Below are positions 24,053 through 33,285 of a stretch of 64,000 nucleotides of DNA, piece by piece. Position 1 is the first letter of the stretch. Each line of letters opens with the position of its first letter. The stretch is from NCBI RefSeq assembly GCF_025836975.1, contig NZ_CP107548.1, positions 310,001 through 374,000 on the forward strand, in the 5' to 3' direction. The translations under genes were made by a program, and so were the position numbers. The notes beneath the pieces were generated by a model. That model was not told where the DNA came from. It saw nothing but the letters and a program-made list of their open reading frames with translations, and made no database searches. The stretch is from Pollutimonas sp. M17 (GTDB taxonomy: Bacteria; Pseudomonadota; Gammaproteobacteria; Burkholderiales; Burkholderiaceae_B).

Positions 24053-26395
24053 TCAGAAAGCCCAGGATACATCCAGGCGGGCGCCGTGCTCTTGCCGGCG
24101 CCGCGCAAACTGGCCGGCATAGGCGATGCCCACGTTCATATTCCTGGCCGGCGCGGCGTCCATGCCCAGGCGTAATGACCAGGCCTGGCGGGAGACTGGC
24201 TGGCCTTCGGATTCGAACATCCATGGCCGGTTGCCGCCGCGAAAGCTCTGGCGCGAGAACGTGCGCACGTCGCCTCGCGCGTGGCGCCATGCCGCCATGG
24301 CGTACAGGCGCGCCGTGCCCTGGAAGGTTTCCATGGCATGGGTGGCCTTGATTCCTACCATGGCGAGCCCCAAGGCATGGCCGGCCGGCGCGATGTCCAG
24401 CGCCGCCGTTCCGCCGTTTTCCGCGTGACCCTGGGCGTGGGTCCCGATCCAGGCGAGGCGCAGGAAGGGCTCGATCCGCGTTCTGGCGGGCTCTTGCCGC
24501 GCGGCGCCGGCCAGCCGGCGCAGGGGCGCGGCGATTTCCGCGAATAGCTGCAGTGTGCGCGCGCGGTAGTTGCCCGACAGGGCGTCGCGCAGGTCGGCGA
24601 CCGCGATCTTTCGGTGGCTGCTTATTGCATGCCAACTGTGCGCGGCGCCTAAAACCAGGTCCGCGCTGCGCCAGCGCCCCGCCAGGCTGACGCCGGCGAG
24701 TACGCTGTCGATGCGCGCGTGGGCCATGCCTGCCGCCCGCCGCGCCTGGCTTTGCTGTGCGCCGGCGAACGCGCCGATGTGCCAGCGGTTTGCGACGGGC
24801 CGCGCGACGCCGGCCACGACGCCGATCAGGTCGCGGGTGTCGCCGGGCGTGCCGTCCTGCGCCCCGCGATCGGCCGAGGCGTGGAAACTGTGCTGCCAAA
24901 ACCGGCTTTGCGACCCTGCGGGCTCGAACGGCCCCGGCATGGCATGCAGCAACGCGGCCTCGCGCACGTGGCGGCTGTCTTCGGCCAGGCCTGACAGCAC
25001 CGATGCATGCCAACTGCCCGATAGCTGGCGAAAAGCCTCCCGGGCCTGATCACGGTCCATGACGATGATCCGGTCACGCAGGTCGGGGTTGTCGTTATCG
25101 ATGGCGTCGGCGACGTCCTCTTCGGTGGGGGTGTCGGCCACATCGTCCAGCGGCCTGTCGTTGCGGCTGAGGGTCAGGTATACGTTTTGCGCATCGTAGC
25201 TGAGCGCGGGGTCGAGAAAGGGCAGATTGGTATGGACCGACTCGAAGCGGGTGTCCTCCAGGCCCAGCCCCGATTGCAGCACGGTGTACCGTGTGCCGGG
25301 TTGCCAGTCGCCGGCCTGGGCCAGGGCGACGACCTGGCCGGCCAGCAAGGCACGCCCCATGACCTGCAGGGTGTCGGACCCGCCCGCCGCATCCGTTCTA
25401 AGCTCCAGCCTGGCGCCAGGCTGGAATTGCAGGTCGCCCAGCACCGACAGGGTCCCCATTCCGCCCTCGCTCCGGGGCGCCAGGGTGGCGCCGTCCAGCA
25501 CTGTGGCCGAGCCGAGGGTTCCGTGGCCTTCCAGGCGCGCGCCGCGGTTGACCTGTATTGCGCCGCCGAAGAAGTCCTCGATGGCCAGCGTGCCCTGGTT
25601 GACGGTGGCCGTGGCGGGATTGGTGACGAAGCCCAGCAGCCGCAGGGTGCCCGATCCTTGCTTGACGATGGGCACCGAGCCGTTGACGATGCCGGCCTGG
25701 GTTGCGCTGCCTTGGTCCACGCGCCACTGCACGCTGCCGGCATGCCCGGCCGGCGCTTCCGCCGCATGGCCTTCGGTGTCATGCCGCAGCTGCATGGCGT
25801 TGTATACGACGGCGCCGTCTCCGTAATCCAGCGTTGTTCCCTGGTACATGTCCAGCGTTCGATAGGTCTGGCCCAGCGCGCTGCTGCCTTCCACCCGTAG
25901 CGTGCCCTGCTGCAGCAAGGTGTTGCCTTGATAGTTGTTGGATCCGGACAGCACCAGCGTGCCGGCGCCGCGCTTGACCAGGCCCTCGCGTGATGCGCCC
26001 GGATTGGACAGGGTGCCATCCAGCCGAAGGATGGTGCCGCCGCTGGTGTGCACCCAGGCTTGCCTGTCGATCAGGAAGGGACGGCTCGATGCAAAGGATG
26101 CGTCGGTATAGAGCGTGTCGCCCGAAAAAACAAAAGGCGCATCGGGGGGACCCAATTGCGCCTCGTCATGTATCCAGCGGATGTCGCCCGGTGGCGGCGA
26201 CCACAGCGCCAGCGACAAGGGATGGTCTTTGCGTTTGGCCGATGCCCGGCCTATGGCCTCGGCCAGGGCGGCCTGGCTGGCGCTTAAAAACGAAACCGCG
26301 GCCATGGCGGCCAGTGCGTATCTATATCTGCGGGGGATGCCCCGCTTCAGGAAACAGGTCTTACACGGCAACTGCGATGCGTCTTGAGTCATCAT
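24053..26395 (-). CDS. Type V autotransporter with a short beta-helix passenger
   Basis: A 780-residue secreted protein. The long N-terminus (basic RRYRYALAAMAAV, then SFLSASQAALA) is an extended signal peptide. The passenger carries the passenger-associated repeat GTLVLSGSNNYQGNT then LLQQGTLRVEG near residue 150, and later beta-helical strands. An acidic linker near 425-445 (EEDVADAIDNDNPD) precedes the helix (ALLHAMP region) and the C-terminal 12-strand barrel of about 270 residues ending in the aromatic F of LDVSWAF. The passenger is small for Bordetella-type adhesins, so the function could be adhesion or serum resistance but cannot be read. GGAG lies about seven bases before the ATG; the upstream 180 bp are strikingly AT-rich. 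Confidence 0.9.
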   Translation of the reverse strand: MMTQDASQLPCKTCFLKRGIPRRYRYALAAMAAVSFLSASQAALAEAIGRASAKRKDHPLSLALWSPPPGDIRWIHDEAQLGPPDAPFVFSGDTLYTDASFASSRPFLIDRQAWVHTSGGTILRLDGTLSNPGASREGLVKRGAGTLVLSGSNNYQGNTLLQQGTLRVEGSSALGQTYRTLDMYQGTTLDYGDGAVVYNAMQLRHDTEGHAAEAPAGHAGSVQWRVDQGSATQAGIVNGSVPIVKQGSGTLRLLGFVTNPATATVNQGTLAIEDFFGGAIQVNRGARLEGHGTLGSATVLDGATLAPRSEGGMGTLSVLGDLQFQPGARLELRTDAAGGSDTLQVMGRALLAGQVVALAQAGDWQPGTRYTVLQSGLGLEDTRFESVHTNLPFLDPALSYDAQNVYLTLSRNDRPLDDVADTPTEEDVADAIDNDNPDLRDRIIVMDRDQAREAFRQLSGSWHASVLSGLAEDSRHVREAALLHAMPGPFEPAGSQSRFWQHSFHASADRGAQDGTPGDTRDLIGVVAGVARPVANRWHIGAFAGAQQSQARRAAGMAHARIDSVLAGVSLAGRWRSADLVLGAAHSWHAISSHRKIAVADLRDALSGNYRARTLQLFAEIAAPLRRLAGAARQEPARTRIEPFLRLAWIGTHAQGHAENGGTAALDIAPAGHALGLAMVGIKATHAMETFQGTARLYAMAAWRHARGDVRTFSRQSFRGGNRPWMFESEGQPVSRQAWSLRLGMDAAPARNMNVGIAYAGQFARRRQEHGARLDVSWAF

Positions 26396-26457
26396 AGTAT
26401 TTCTCCGCTAGATAAATACGTCACACTTGGGACGTCCGGATTATGATACGTTTTGAC

Positions 26458-26471
26458 TTATATTGATATAA
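26458..26471. promoter_or_regulatory. AT-rich palindrome TTATAT-TG-ATATAA upstream of the autotransporter
   Basis: The 14-bp inverted repeat lies 63 bp before the autotransporter start, within the most AT-rich stretch of the window (about 26435-26500). It is probably part of the promoter or a regulator-binding site, and the region is a plausible target for H-NS-like silencing. No specific regulator is identified. Confidence 0.3.
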
Positions 26472-26540
26472 ATATCTAAAAATAATAGAAAATATCGCTC
26501 GGGCGCAGACCGTTTCATCGGGTTTTAGGGAAGCAATCGG

Positions 26541-26569
26541 AAAAAGCCGACCGGCGCGGCGCGCGCCGG
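26541..26569 (-). terminator. Terminator-like hairpin after the thioesterase gene
   Basis: Read on the minus strand, CCGGCGCG pairs with CGCGCCGG (26551-26558 with 26562-26569) around a three-base loop. A run of five T follows after five bases. It stands 10 bp beyond the thioesterase stop codon and separates it from the autotransporter promoter. Confidence 0.5.
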
Positions 26570-26578
26570 GGCGCATGT

Positions 26579-27010
26579 TCAGGCGATCTTTTCCAGCGCC
26601 CGCCGCAATTCGCCGGGCAGCGGCACAGGGCGCCTTGAAGCCTGGTCCACATAGACATGCACGAAATGGCCGTGGGCGGCGGTCAGTTCCGCGCCCTTCT
26701 TGAAGATGCCGACTTCATAGCGCACGCTGGTGTTGCCCATGCGCGCCAGGCGGATGCCCGCCTCGATATCGTCGGGAAAGGCCAGGGACGCAAAATAATG
26801 GCAGCCGGTCTCCACGACGAGCCCGATGACCTGGCTGCGCGCAATATCGAGCACGCCGCTGTCCATCAGATACCGGTTCACCGCGGTGTCGAAAAACGAG
26901 TAATAGGTCACATTATTGATGTGGCCATACACGTCGTTGTCCATCCAGCGCGTGCCGATGGGCAGGAAAAGCCTGAAGTCGCCGCGTGGCCGCGGCTGGG
27001 GTCTGTCCAT
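26579..27010 (-). CDS. Hot-dog fold acyl-CoA thioesterase (YbgC/4HBT type)
   Basis: A 143-residue single-domain thioesterase. The family core is RWMDNDVYGHINNVTYYSFF, where the aspartate and the GHINN group form the active site; SVRYEVGIFKKG and AAHGHFVHVYVD complete the fold. It hydrolyses an acyl-CoA, probably as housekeeping or overflow control; the substrate is unknown. It is divergent from the carbonic-anhydrase-like gene with an 81-bp gap. Confidence 0.88.
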   Translation of the reverse strand: MDRPQPRPRGDFRLFLPIGTRWMDNDVYGHINNVTYYSFFDTAVNRYLMDSGVLDIARSQVIGLVVETGCHYFASLAFPDDIEAGIRLARMGNTSVRYEVGIFKKGAELTAAHGHFVHVYVDQASRRPVPLPGELRRALEKIA

Positions 27011-27091
27011 GGCGGGGTTCTCCTGTCGTAGTGCGCAATTTTCTCGTATGCTACGATCTTTTCACTTTCTGGACCAAGCCGGACGCTAGCC

Positions 27092-27613
27092 ATGACCTGT
27101 TATAAACTGGGCGACCTTGCCCCCCATATCGACGACAGCGCCTTTATCGCCGCCGAGGCCACCATCATTGGCCAGGCCACCCTGTCGGCCAACACCAGCG
27201 TATGGCCGGGCGCCGTCATCCGTGCCGACAATGAGCCCATTGTCGTCGGACAGGGCTCCAATATCCAGGAATCCGCCGTGCTGCACGTCGATCCGGGCTG
27301 CCCGCTGACCATAGGGCAGGGGGTGACGATAGGGCACCAGGCCATGCTGCATGGCTGCACCGTGCACGACGGGGCGCTCATCGGCATCCAGGCGGTGATC
27401 CTGAACAACGCGGTCATCGGCAAGAATTGCCTGGTGGGCGCCGGCGCGGTGGTTACCGAAGGCAAGTCCTTTCCCGAGCGCTCGCTGATACTGGGGGCGC
27501 CCGCCAAAGTGGTGCGCGAACTCAGCGACGATGAAGTCGCGAATCTGAAGAAAAACGCCCAGGGCTATGCCGATCGCGCCACGCAATATAAAACCGGCTT
27601 GCAGCCGCTGTAG
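27092..27613 (+). CDS. Gamma-carbonic anhydrase-like hexapeptide-repeat protein
   Basis: A 173-residue left-handed beta-helix protein with successive hexapeptide turns (IGQATLSANTSVWPGAVIRA) and the histidines of the metal site in SAVLHVDPG, TIGHQAMLHGCTVHDG. It is of the YrdA/PaaY type. Many members bind zinc or iron, and some have carbonic anhydrase or thioesterase activity. It is monocistronic, converging on the small 70-residue gene. The exact activity is not predictable. Confidence 0.9.
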   Translation: MTCYKLGDLAPHIDDSAFIAAEATIIGQATLSANTSVWPGAVIRADNEPIVVGQGSNIQESAVLHVDPGCPLTIGQGVTIGHQAMLHGCTVHDGALIGIQAVILNNAVIGKNCLVGAGAVVTEGKSFPERSLILGAPAKVVRELSDDEVANLKKNAQGYADRATQYKTGLQPL

Positions 27614-27628
27614 CCCCTTCGCTACGCC

Positions 27629-27841
27629 TTAGCTCAGATTCTCTTGCACCCAGGCTTCGCATTCGATGGCAAGGTCCATCATGGCCTTGATGATCAGCGC
27701 GTCGGGCTTGCCCTGCGCGCGCAGGGCATGGGTGAAGGCTTCCATGCTTTGTTCCGTTGGAAGCCAGTCTTTTTCGGGCTGCAGTTCCAGCCCGTTCATG
27801 TGTTTGATGTTGCCGTTGGGCAGAATATACCAATCGTTCAT
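27629..27841 (-). CDS. Small hypothetical protein, 70 residues
   Basis: The reading MNDWYILPNGNIKHMNGLEL, then QPEKDWLPTEQSMEAF and an amphipathic helix to the end, is not a family I recognise. It is soluble, has no signal peptide and is rich in tryptophan and glutamate. The start at 27841 is preferred to 27859. Codon use matches its neighbours, which supports it as real. It is divergent from the transporter gene at 27916. Confidence 0.6.
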   Translation of the reverse strand: MNDWYILPNGNIKHMNGLELQPEKDWLPTEQSMEAFTHALRAQGKPDALIIKAMMDLAIECEAWVQENLS

Positions 27842-27915
27842 CGCGCCATCATAAAGCAAGCGGGCCGCCTTGTTCGCGTATCGTCCGCCGGTGGCGGCGA
27901 CTTTGCTGGAGCGTC

Positions 27916-28845
27916 ATGATGGGCCGGGCCAATCCCGTATCTGCGTCCTCGCACGCCTGGGGCGCTACGCGTCCGATCGCGGGCATTGTTGTGCTGGTGC
28001 TGTCCTCGTGGGCGCTGTCGACGCTGGATGCCAGCGGCAAATGGGTCATGGGCGCCGGCGTGCCCTTGCTGGTGCTGTGCTGGGTGCGCTATGTGGTTCA
28101 TTTGCTGCTGGTGCTGGGCCTGGTGCTGCCGGTGCGCGGCACGAAAGTCTTGCGCAGCGTGCGTCCCTCGGCGCAGATTGCGCGGGGCTCGGTCATGCTG
28201 CTGGCGACCTTGTCCTTTTTCACGACCTTGCACTACCTGCCGCAGGCCGAGGCCACCGCCATCAACTTCCTTGCGCCCCTGATCATGCTGGCGCTTGCGC
28301 CCTGGGTGCTGAAGGAACCGGCCCGTCTTTCGCGCTGGGTTGCGGCCGGCGTGGGTTTCGTCGGCGTGCTGATCATCATCCGCCCCGACGCCGGGCTGGA
28401 TCCCGTGGGGACCTTGTTCGGATTGCTGACGGCTCTGCTCTTCGCGGGCCAGTACATTGCCACGCGGCGGGTGGCGGCCGACGACCCCTTCACGACGCTG
28501 GTCTGGAGCGGCGCGGTGGGCAGCCTGTGCCTGACGGCGATCCTGCCTTTCACTCTGCCTTCCGTCTGGCCGTTGCTGGCCGGGCTGGACGGCGTGCAAT
28601 GGCTGGTATTGGTTTCCACCGGTTTCTGGGGGGCGCTGGGACACCTGCTGCAGATACAGGCCTACCGCTACGCGCCCGCGTCGGTGCTGGCGCCTTTCAT
28701 CTACTTGCAGATCATCAGCGCGGCCGCTCTGGGCTGGCTGATATGGGGACAGTTTCCCGATGCCTTCAGCTGGCTGGGCATCGCTGTCATTTGCGCCAGC
28801 GGTATGACGATTGCCGTATTGGAATGGCGAAGCCGTAAATTATAA
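27916..28845 (+). CDS. EamA/DMT-superfamily membrane transporter
   Basis: A 309-residue protein with ten predicted membrane helices in two EamA repeats. The first repeat contains LSFFTTLHYLPQAEATAINF, the second FWGALGHLLQIQAYRYAPAS, both typical of RhaT/DMT carriers. The substrate is unknown. GGAG lies four bases before the first ATG and seven before the second (27919), which is equally likely to be the start. Only seven bases separate it from waaC, so they may be co-transcribed. Confidence 0.87.
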   Translation: MMGRANPVSASSHAWGATRPIAGIVVLVLSSWALSTLDASGKWVMGAGVPLLVLCWVRYVVHLLLVLGLVLPVRGTKVLRSVRPSAQIARGSVMLLATLSFFTTLHYLPQAEATAINFLAPLIMLALAPWVLKEPARLSRWVAAGVGFVGVLIIIRPDAGLDPVGTLFGLLTALLFAGQYIATRRVAADDPFTTLVWSGAVGSLCLTAILPFTLPSVWPLLAGLDGVQWLVLVSTGFWGALGHLLQIQAYRYAPASVLAPFIYLQIISAAALGWLIWGQFPDAFSWLGIAVICASGMTIAVLEWRSRKL

Positions 28846-28852
28846 TGGCCGC

Positions 28853-29848
28853 ATGAGCAAGAAGATCCTGATCGTTCGCACGTCCTCGCTGGGCGACCTG
28901 GTGCATATGCTGCCGGCTATCTCCGACATTGCAATGCATGTGCCGGATGCGCAAATCGATTGGATTGTCGAAGAAAGCTTTGCCGAGATTCCCGCCTGGC
29001 ATTCGGCGGTGAACGAGGTCATCCCCGTTGCGCATCGGCGCTGGCGCAAGCATTGGTGGTCGGCGGAGACGCGCGCGGCGCGCGCCGCGCTGCGCCGGAA
29101 CCTGGATGCGCGCCAGTACGATGTGGTGCTGGACATGCAGGCGCTGATGAAATCGGTGTGGCTGTTGAGGCAAACGCATGGGCTGCGCCACGGCCTGGAC
29201 AGGAAGTCGGCGCGCGAGCCGCTTGCATCGTTCTTCTACGACGTAAAGCACAGGGTCGAGTTCTGGCAGCCCGCCGTGACCCGGCAGCGCGAACTGGCCG
29301 CCGCCGCCTTTGGCTATACCTATGGCGGCGAGCCCGATTTCGGCCTGGATCGCATCACCGATGGCGTCAGCATCCAGCCCTATGCCGTGATCATGCCGTC
29401 GGCCAGCCGGGACGACAAGCTCTGGCCTGAATCCGATTGGCAGAAGGTGTTCGACCATCTGTGCGCGCATGGCCTGGATCTGAAGCTGCTGTCGGGCAGT
29501 CCGGCCGAAACCGAAAGGGCGCGGCAGCTGGTTGAGGGTAATCCGCGCGCCCAGGTATTGCCTCGCATGAGCCTTACCGACGTGGCCGGGGTGCTGGCCG
29601 GCGCACGCATCATGGTGGGCCTGGACAGCGGCCTGACTCACTTGTCGGCTGGCCTGGGGCGTCCGACCATAGGCATCTACAAGGCATCCACGCCGGTGCG
29701 CACGCCCCTGGAAGGGCCTGGCTACACGGCCAGCCTGGGCGAACGCGGCAATGCGCCTTCGGCCGAGACCGTGCTGAGCGCGGTGGAGCAGGCATTGGCG
29801 TCCAACGAACCCGCCCATGTCGGGCTGGCCGGCGGCGCGCCGGACTGA
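28853..29848 (+). CDS. waaC: Lipopolysaccharide heptosyltransferase I
   Basis: A 331-residue GT9 enzyme that adds the first heptose to Kdo-lipid A on the inner face of the inner membrane. It opens KKILIVRTSSLGDLVHMLPA, the GT9 start, and has the donor-site phrases VIMPSASRDDKLWPE and VGLDSGLTHLSAGLGRPTIG. The start at 28853 is MSKKILIVR. It precedes waaA, the usual LPS-core pairing in this family. Confidence 0.94.
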   Translation: MSKKILIVRTSSLGDLVHMLPAISDIAMHVPDAQIDWIVEESFAEIPAWHSAVNEVIPVAHRRWRKHWWSAETRAARAALRRNLDARQYDVVLDMQALMKSVWLLRQTHGLRHGLDRKSAREPLASFFYDVKHRVEFWQPAVTRQRELAAAAFGYTYGGEPDFGLDRITDGVSIQPYAVIMPSASRDDKLWPESDWQKVFDHLCAHGLDLKLLSGSPAETERARQLVEGNPRAQVLPRMSLTDVAGVLAGARIMVGLDSGLTHLSAGLGRPTIGIYKASTPVRTPLEGPGYTASLGERGNAPSAETVLSAVEQALASNEPAHVGLAGGAPD

Positions 29849-29927
29849 GACCGGGCATTTGCCCGACATACGTCCGATTGCTTCGGGCTTAAAATACTTA
29901 TCCATTTGGCGGCCACTGGCAAAGTTC

Positions 29928-31250
29928 TTGAATCGTTTTTTCTATACAGCGCTTATCCGGCTATTGTCCCCGGCCCTTTTGGGCTGGATGGCCTTGCGCG
30001 CGCGGCGCGCCGGCGGCGACTGGGAGGTCTGCTCGGGCCCGCGCTTTGGCCATTACCCGCAGTACAGCCCATTGGGCAAGCCCGTATGGGTGCATGCGGT
30101 CAGCCTGGGCGAAACCCGCGCCGCCCAGCCTTTGATCCAGGCCTTGCTGGATCAGGGCGAGAGCGTATTGCTGACGCACATGACGGTCACCGGACGGCTG
30201 GAAGGCCAGCGCGCTTTTGCGTCGGCCATCGCCCAGGGCCGCCTGGCGCAGCAGTGGCTGCCCTACGACTTCCCTGGAAGCGTGCGCCGGTTCATGAACC
30301 ACTACCGGCCCCGGGCCGGCATTCTGATCGAGCGCGAGGTATGGCCCAACCTGCTTGCGGCCGCGCGGCGCTTCCAGGTTCCCATGATGTTGGTCAGCGC
30401 GCGCTTTTCCGATCATGCGCTGCGCCAGAGCTTGCGGATCGGCAGCGTGATGCGTGAAGCCTATGGCCAGTTCGACGCCGTATACGCCCAGACCCTGCAC
30501 GACGCCCAGCGCCTGGAACAGGCGGGCGCGGTGGCGGTGCGGGTGTCGGGCAATTTCAAGTTCGATGTATCGCTGCCGGCCGAGAAGATACAGCGTGGGC
30601 GCGATTTTTCCCCCGGCCTGGGCCGCAAGGTGATTGTCATTGCCAGTACCCGTGAAGGGGAAGACGAACTCTTCATACGCGCGATCGGCAAGCAACTCAA
30701 ACGTGCGCGCGGCCAGGGGCGCAATCTGTCGGAGCGGGTCCTGTTCTGCCTGATTCCCCGCCATCCCGAGCGTTTCGACGAGGCGGCGCGTGAATTGGCC
30801 GACGCCGGCCTGTCATACGTCAGGCGTTCGCAACTGATCGAGGCGGGTGATTGCAGTTCGAAGGCGCTGCAGGCTTGCGCCGACGCGGCCGTCCTGCTGG
30901 GCGACACCTTGGGGGAAATGCCCTGGTATTACGCCGTGGGCCAAGTTGCGATCGTGGCCGGCAGCTTCCAGCCTCTGGGCGGCCAGAACCTGATCGAGGC
31001 GTGCGCGGTGGGCGTCCCGGTGCTGGTGGGGCCGCATACGCGCAATTTTGAACAGGCGGTGGTCGACGCCCTTGACGAGGGAGCGGCATTGCGGGTGCAC
31101 GATGCCGACGCGGCTTTGCAGACGGCATTGCAATTGCTGGACGATGCGCAACGCCTGGGCCGCATGGGCGAAGCGGGCGCTCATTGGGTACAGAAGCACC
31201 GCGGAGCAGTGGCCCGCGTGGTCGCGGGCCTCAACGAGATCAAAAAATAA
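29928..31250 (+). CDS. waaA: 3-deoxy-D-manno-octulosonic acid (Kdo) transferase
   Basis: About 440 residues with one N-terminal membrane anchor (FFYTALIRLLSPALLGWMAL). The GT30 signature follows: VWVHAVSLGETRAAQPLIQA, then TVTGRLEGQRAFA and REVWPNLLAAARRFQVPMML. The donor site has GNFKFDVSLP and GGQNLIEACAVGVPVLVG. It transfers Kdo to lipid A. The start is taken as TTG 29928; no clear ribosome-binding site or ATG is available, and an in-frame GTG at 29817 overlaps the waaC end. Confidence 0.92.
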   Translation: MNRFFYTALIRLLSPALLGWMALRARRAGGDWEVCSGPRFGHYPQYSPLGKPVWVHAVSLGETRAAQPLIQALLDQGESVLLTHMTVTGRLEGQRAFASAIAQGRLAQQWLPYDFPGSVRRFMNHYRPRAGILIEREVWPNLLAAARRFQVPMMLVSARFSDHALRQSLRIGSVMREAYGQFDAVYAQTLHDAQRLEQAGAVAVRVSGNFKFDVSLPAEKIQRGRDFSPGLGRKVIVIASTREGEDELFIRAIGKQLKRARGQGRNLSERVLFCLIPRHPERFDEAARELADAGLSYVRRSQLIEAGDCSSKALQACADAAVLLGDTLGEMPWYYAVGQVAIVAGSFQPLGGQNLIEACAVGVPVLVGPHTRNFEQAVVDALDEGAALRVHDADAALQTALQLLDDAQRLGRMGEAGAHWVQKHRGAVARVVAGLNEIKK

Positions 31251-31257
31251 GGCCTGC

Positions 31258-32088
31258 CTACAGCCCGTGGTATTTGCGGCCCAGCTCCAGGGTGGCGTTG
31301 AAGAAACCCGCCTTGCTGCCGCAGTCATAGCGGGTGCCCTCATACTGAAGGCCGAATACCGGCCGGGCCGCCAGCAGGCTGGCGATGCCGTCGGTCAGCT
31401 GGATTTCGCCGCCCACGCCGGCCTGCGTCTTGCGCAGGTGCTCGAAGATCTCGGGTTCCAGCACGTAGCGTCCCACCACGGCCAGGGTCGAGGGCGCGGT
31501 CGCCGGAGCGGGCTTTTCGACAATGCCCGACAAGCGGGTATTTTTTTCGTCGACGGACTCGCCGGAGATGATCCCGTATTTGTCGGTGTGGTTGCGGTCT
31601 ATGTCCTGGATGGCGATGACGCTGCCGTTGTGGCGATGCGCCGCTTCGGCCAGTTGCTGGGTGACGGAGACCTTGGCGTCGATCAGGTCGTCGGCCAGCA
31701 GCACCACGAAGGGCTCGTTGCCGACGATGGGTGCGGCGCACAGCACAGCGTGGCCCAGCCCCAGCGGAGCGGGCTGGCGCGTGTAGATGCAATTTACATT
31801 CGAGGGCAGAACATTGCGCACGATTTCCAGCAGTTCGTGCTTGTTCTTGGCGGCCAGTTCGGCCTCCAGCTCCGGCACGTTGTCGAAGTGGTCTTCGATG
31901 GCGCGCTTGTTGCGCCCCGTAATGAAGATCAGGTCGGTAATGCCGGCGGCGATGGCTTCTTCAACGGCATACTGGATAAGAGGCTTGTCTACGATGGGCA
32001 GCATTTCCTTGGGCATGGCCTTGGTGGCGGGAAGGAAACGCGTGCCCAGGCCCGCGACGGGAAATACTGCTTTTCGAATAGGCTTCAT
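31258..32088 (-). CDS. galU: UTP-glucose-1-phosphate uridylyltransferase
   Basis: A 276-residue enzyme making UDP-glucose for LPS and other glycans. The start [20 protein letters not shown] is the nucleotidyltransferase signature. [20 protein letters not shown] and [15 protein letters not shown] are equally typical. It converges on waaA with a 7-bp gap. The start at 32088 (MKPIRKAVF) is preferred to 32313. Confidence 0.95.
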   Translation of the reverse strand: MKPIRKAVFPVAGLGTRFLPATKAMPKEMLPIVDKPLIQYAVEEAIAAGITDLIFITGRNKRAIEDHFDNVPELEAELAAKNKHELLEIVRNVLPSNVNCIYTRQPAPLGLGHAVLCAAPIVGNEPFVVLLADDLIDAKVSVTQQLAEAAHRHNGSVIAIQDIDRNHTDKYGIISGESVDEKNTRLSGIVEKPAPATAPSTLAVVGRYVLEPEIFEHLRKTQAGVGGEIQLTDGIASLLAARPVFGLQYEGTRYDCGSKAGFFNATLELGRKYHGL

Positions 32089-32324
32089 AGGGTGCAGTGC
32101 TTGTGGAAGGGTTTCGGAGCGAATCATACGCCATCTTGCATGAGTAGCGGCATCGTCCAAGCTGCCTATAGCAAGCTTCGTGCCCGGTTGGGGCCCGCGG
32201 CGCCGGGCCGGCTCAAATCCGTCATATACAGGCGTTTGTGGCGGGTAATCGGCGTTTGGCGCGGGCCTGTCCGCCCGTACACTAGGAAAAATGCCTCTTC
32301 CCCGGAGGCGCAATTCTTCCTTAT

Positions 32325-33068
32325 ATGTTCATTACCCATACCGATCGCGTTCGCGCCGAGCTTGAAAGCCAGATAGTGTCAGGCGCCCTGCCGCCGGGCG
32401 TCACGCTGGACGAGGCGCAGCTGGGCCAGATGTTCGACGTGTCGCGCACGCCGGTGCGCGAAGCCTTGCTGCAGCTGTCGGCCGAAGGCTTCGTGCGCAT
32501 CGTGCCGCGGGCCGGCATCTACGTCGTGCAGCTTTCCGCGGGCGAACTGGCTGAAATGTTCGAAACGCTGGCCTATGCCGAAGGCCTTTGCGCCCGGCTG
32601 GCCTGCCAGCGCATCACGGCCGCCCAACTGCGGAAGCTGGGCGCCTTGCAGAAAAAAGGGCGCCAGGCCATGGCGGATCAGGACCTGGATGCCTTCGCGC
32701 AGTACAACCTGGAATTCCACGATTACATACACGGATGCTGCGGCAATCGCTATCTGAGGTCGCAGATCCTGCACATTCGCAAGCGCACCAACCCTTATCG
32801 CCGGCAGCATGACGAATTGAGCGCCGACTGGGCGTCTCAAGCCTGGCAGGAGCACCAGGCTTTGTTCGAGGCACTGAGCAGGCGCGACGAGGATGCCGCC
32901 ATGATGGCGGCCGCCGGCCATATCAACGCCCGGACACGCTCCTTCCAGGAATTGGCCGAAGCCTCGCCCGAGCATCTGTTTTTCGGTTCGGATGCGCGCC
33001 ATACGGCCGTTCCCAGCATGATGGCATCCGCGCCGCGCCTGGACATGGCCATGCAGCGCTGGCAGTAG
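32325..33068 (+). CDS. GntR-family (FadR/FCD type) transcriptional regulator
   Basis: A 247-residue regulator. The N-terminal winged helix-turn-helix has [20 protein letters not shown] then [20 protein letters not shown]. The helical FCD effector domain has the expected metal-ligand pattern in [15 protein letters not shown] and [16 protein letters not shown]. Such proteins usually repress carboxylate or amino-acid catabolism. No target operon is adjacent: galU is divergent and coaX lies beyond a small gene. Confidence 0.88.
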   Translation: MFITHTDRVRAELESQIVSGALPPGVTLDEAQLGQMFDVSRTPVREALLQLSAEGFVRIVPRAGIYVVQLSAGELAEMFETLAYAEGLCARLACQRITAAQLRKLGALQKKGRQAMADQDLDAFAQYNLEFHDYIHGCCGNRYLRSQILHIRKRTNPYRRQHDELSADWASQAWQEHQALFEALSRRDEDAAMMAAAGHINARTRSFQELAEASPEHLFFGSDARHTAVPSMMASAPRLDMAMQRWQ

Positions 33069-33111
33069 GATGTGGATTACACTTAAGGCCAATACCGTTC
33101 AGTTTGCCCTT

Positions 33112-33285
33112 ATGCGATCTTTATTCCTGATTGTGCTGCTGGCCAATGCGGCCCTGTTGGTGTTCGGCCAGGGTTTTTTCGGGCCGCCCCCCAGCGAAAA
33201 CGGGCGCGAACCGCGTCAGTTATCCGAAAGAAACCAGCACGCCATTGCGCTGGGCGCACCCCAGTCCATTATTCAGCGTCGCTGA
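33112..33285 (+). CDS. Small hypothetical membrane-anchored protein, 57 residues
   Basis: MRSLFLIVLLANAALLVFGQ is a single hydrophobic N-terminal segment, followed by a short polar tail (PPPSENGREPRQLSERNQ). It resembles the N-terminus of SPOR-domain proteins that I recall near birA/coaX in Bordetella relatives, but no SPOR domain follows; a truncation is possible and unproven. It begins 43 bp after the GntR gene and overlaps the coaX end by 17 bases in convergent orientation. An in-frame start at 33070 would add 14 residues. Confidence 0.5.
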   Translation: MRSLFLIVLLANAALLVFGQGFFGPPPSENGREPRQLSERNQHAIALGAPQSIIQRR

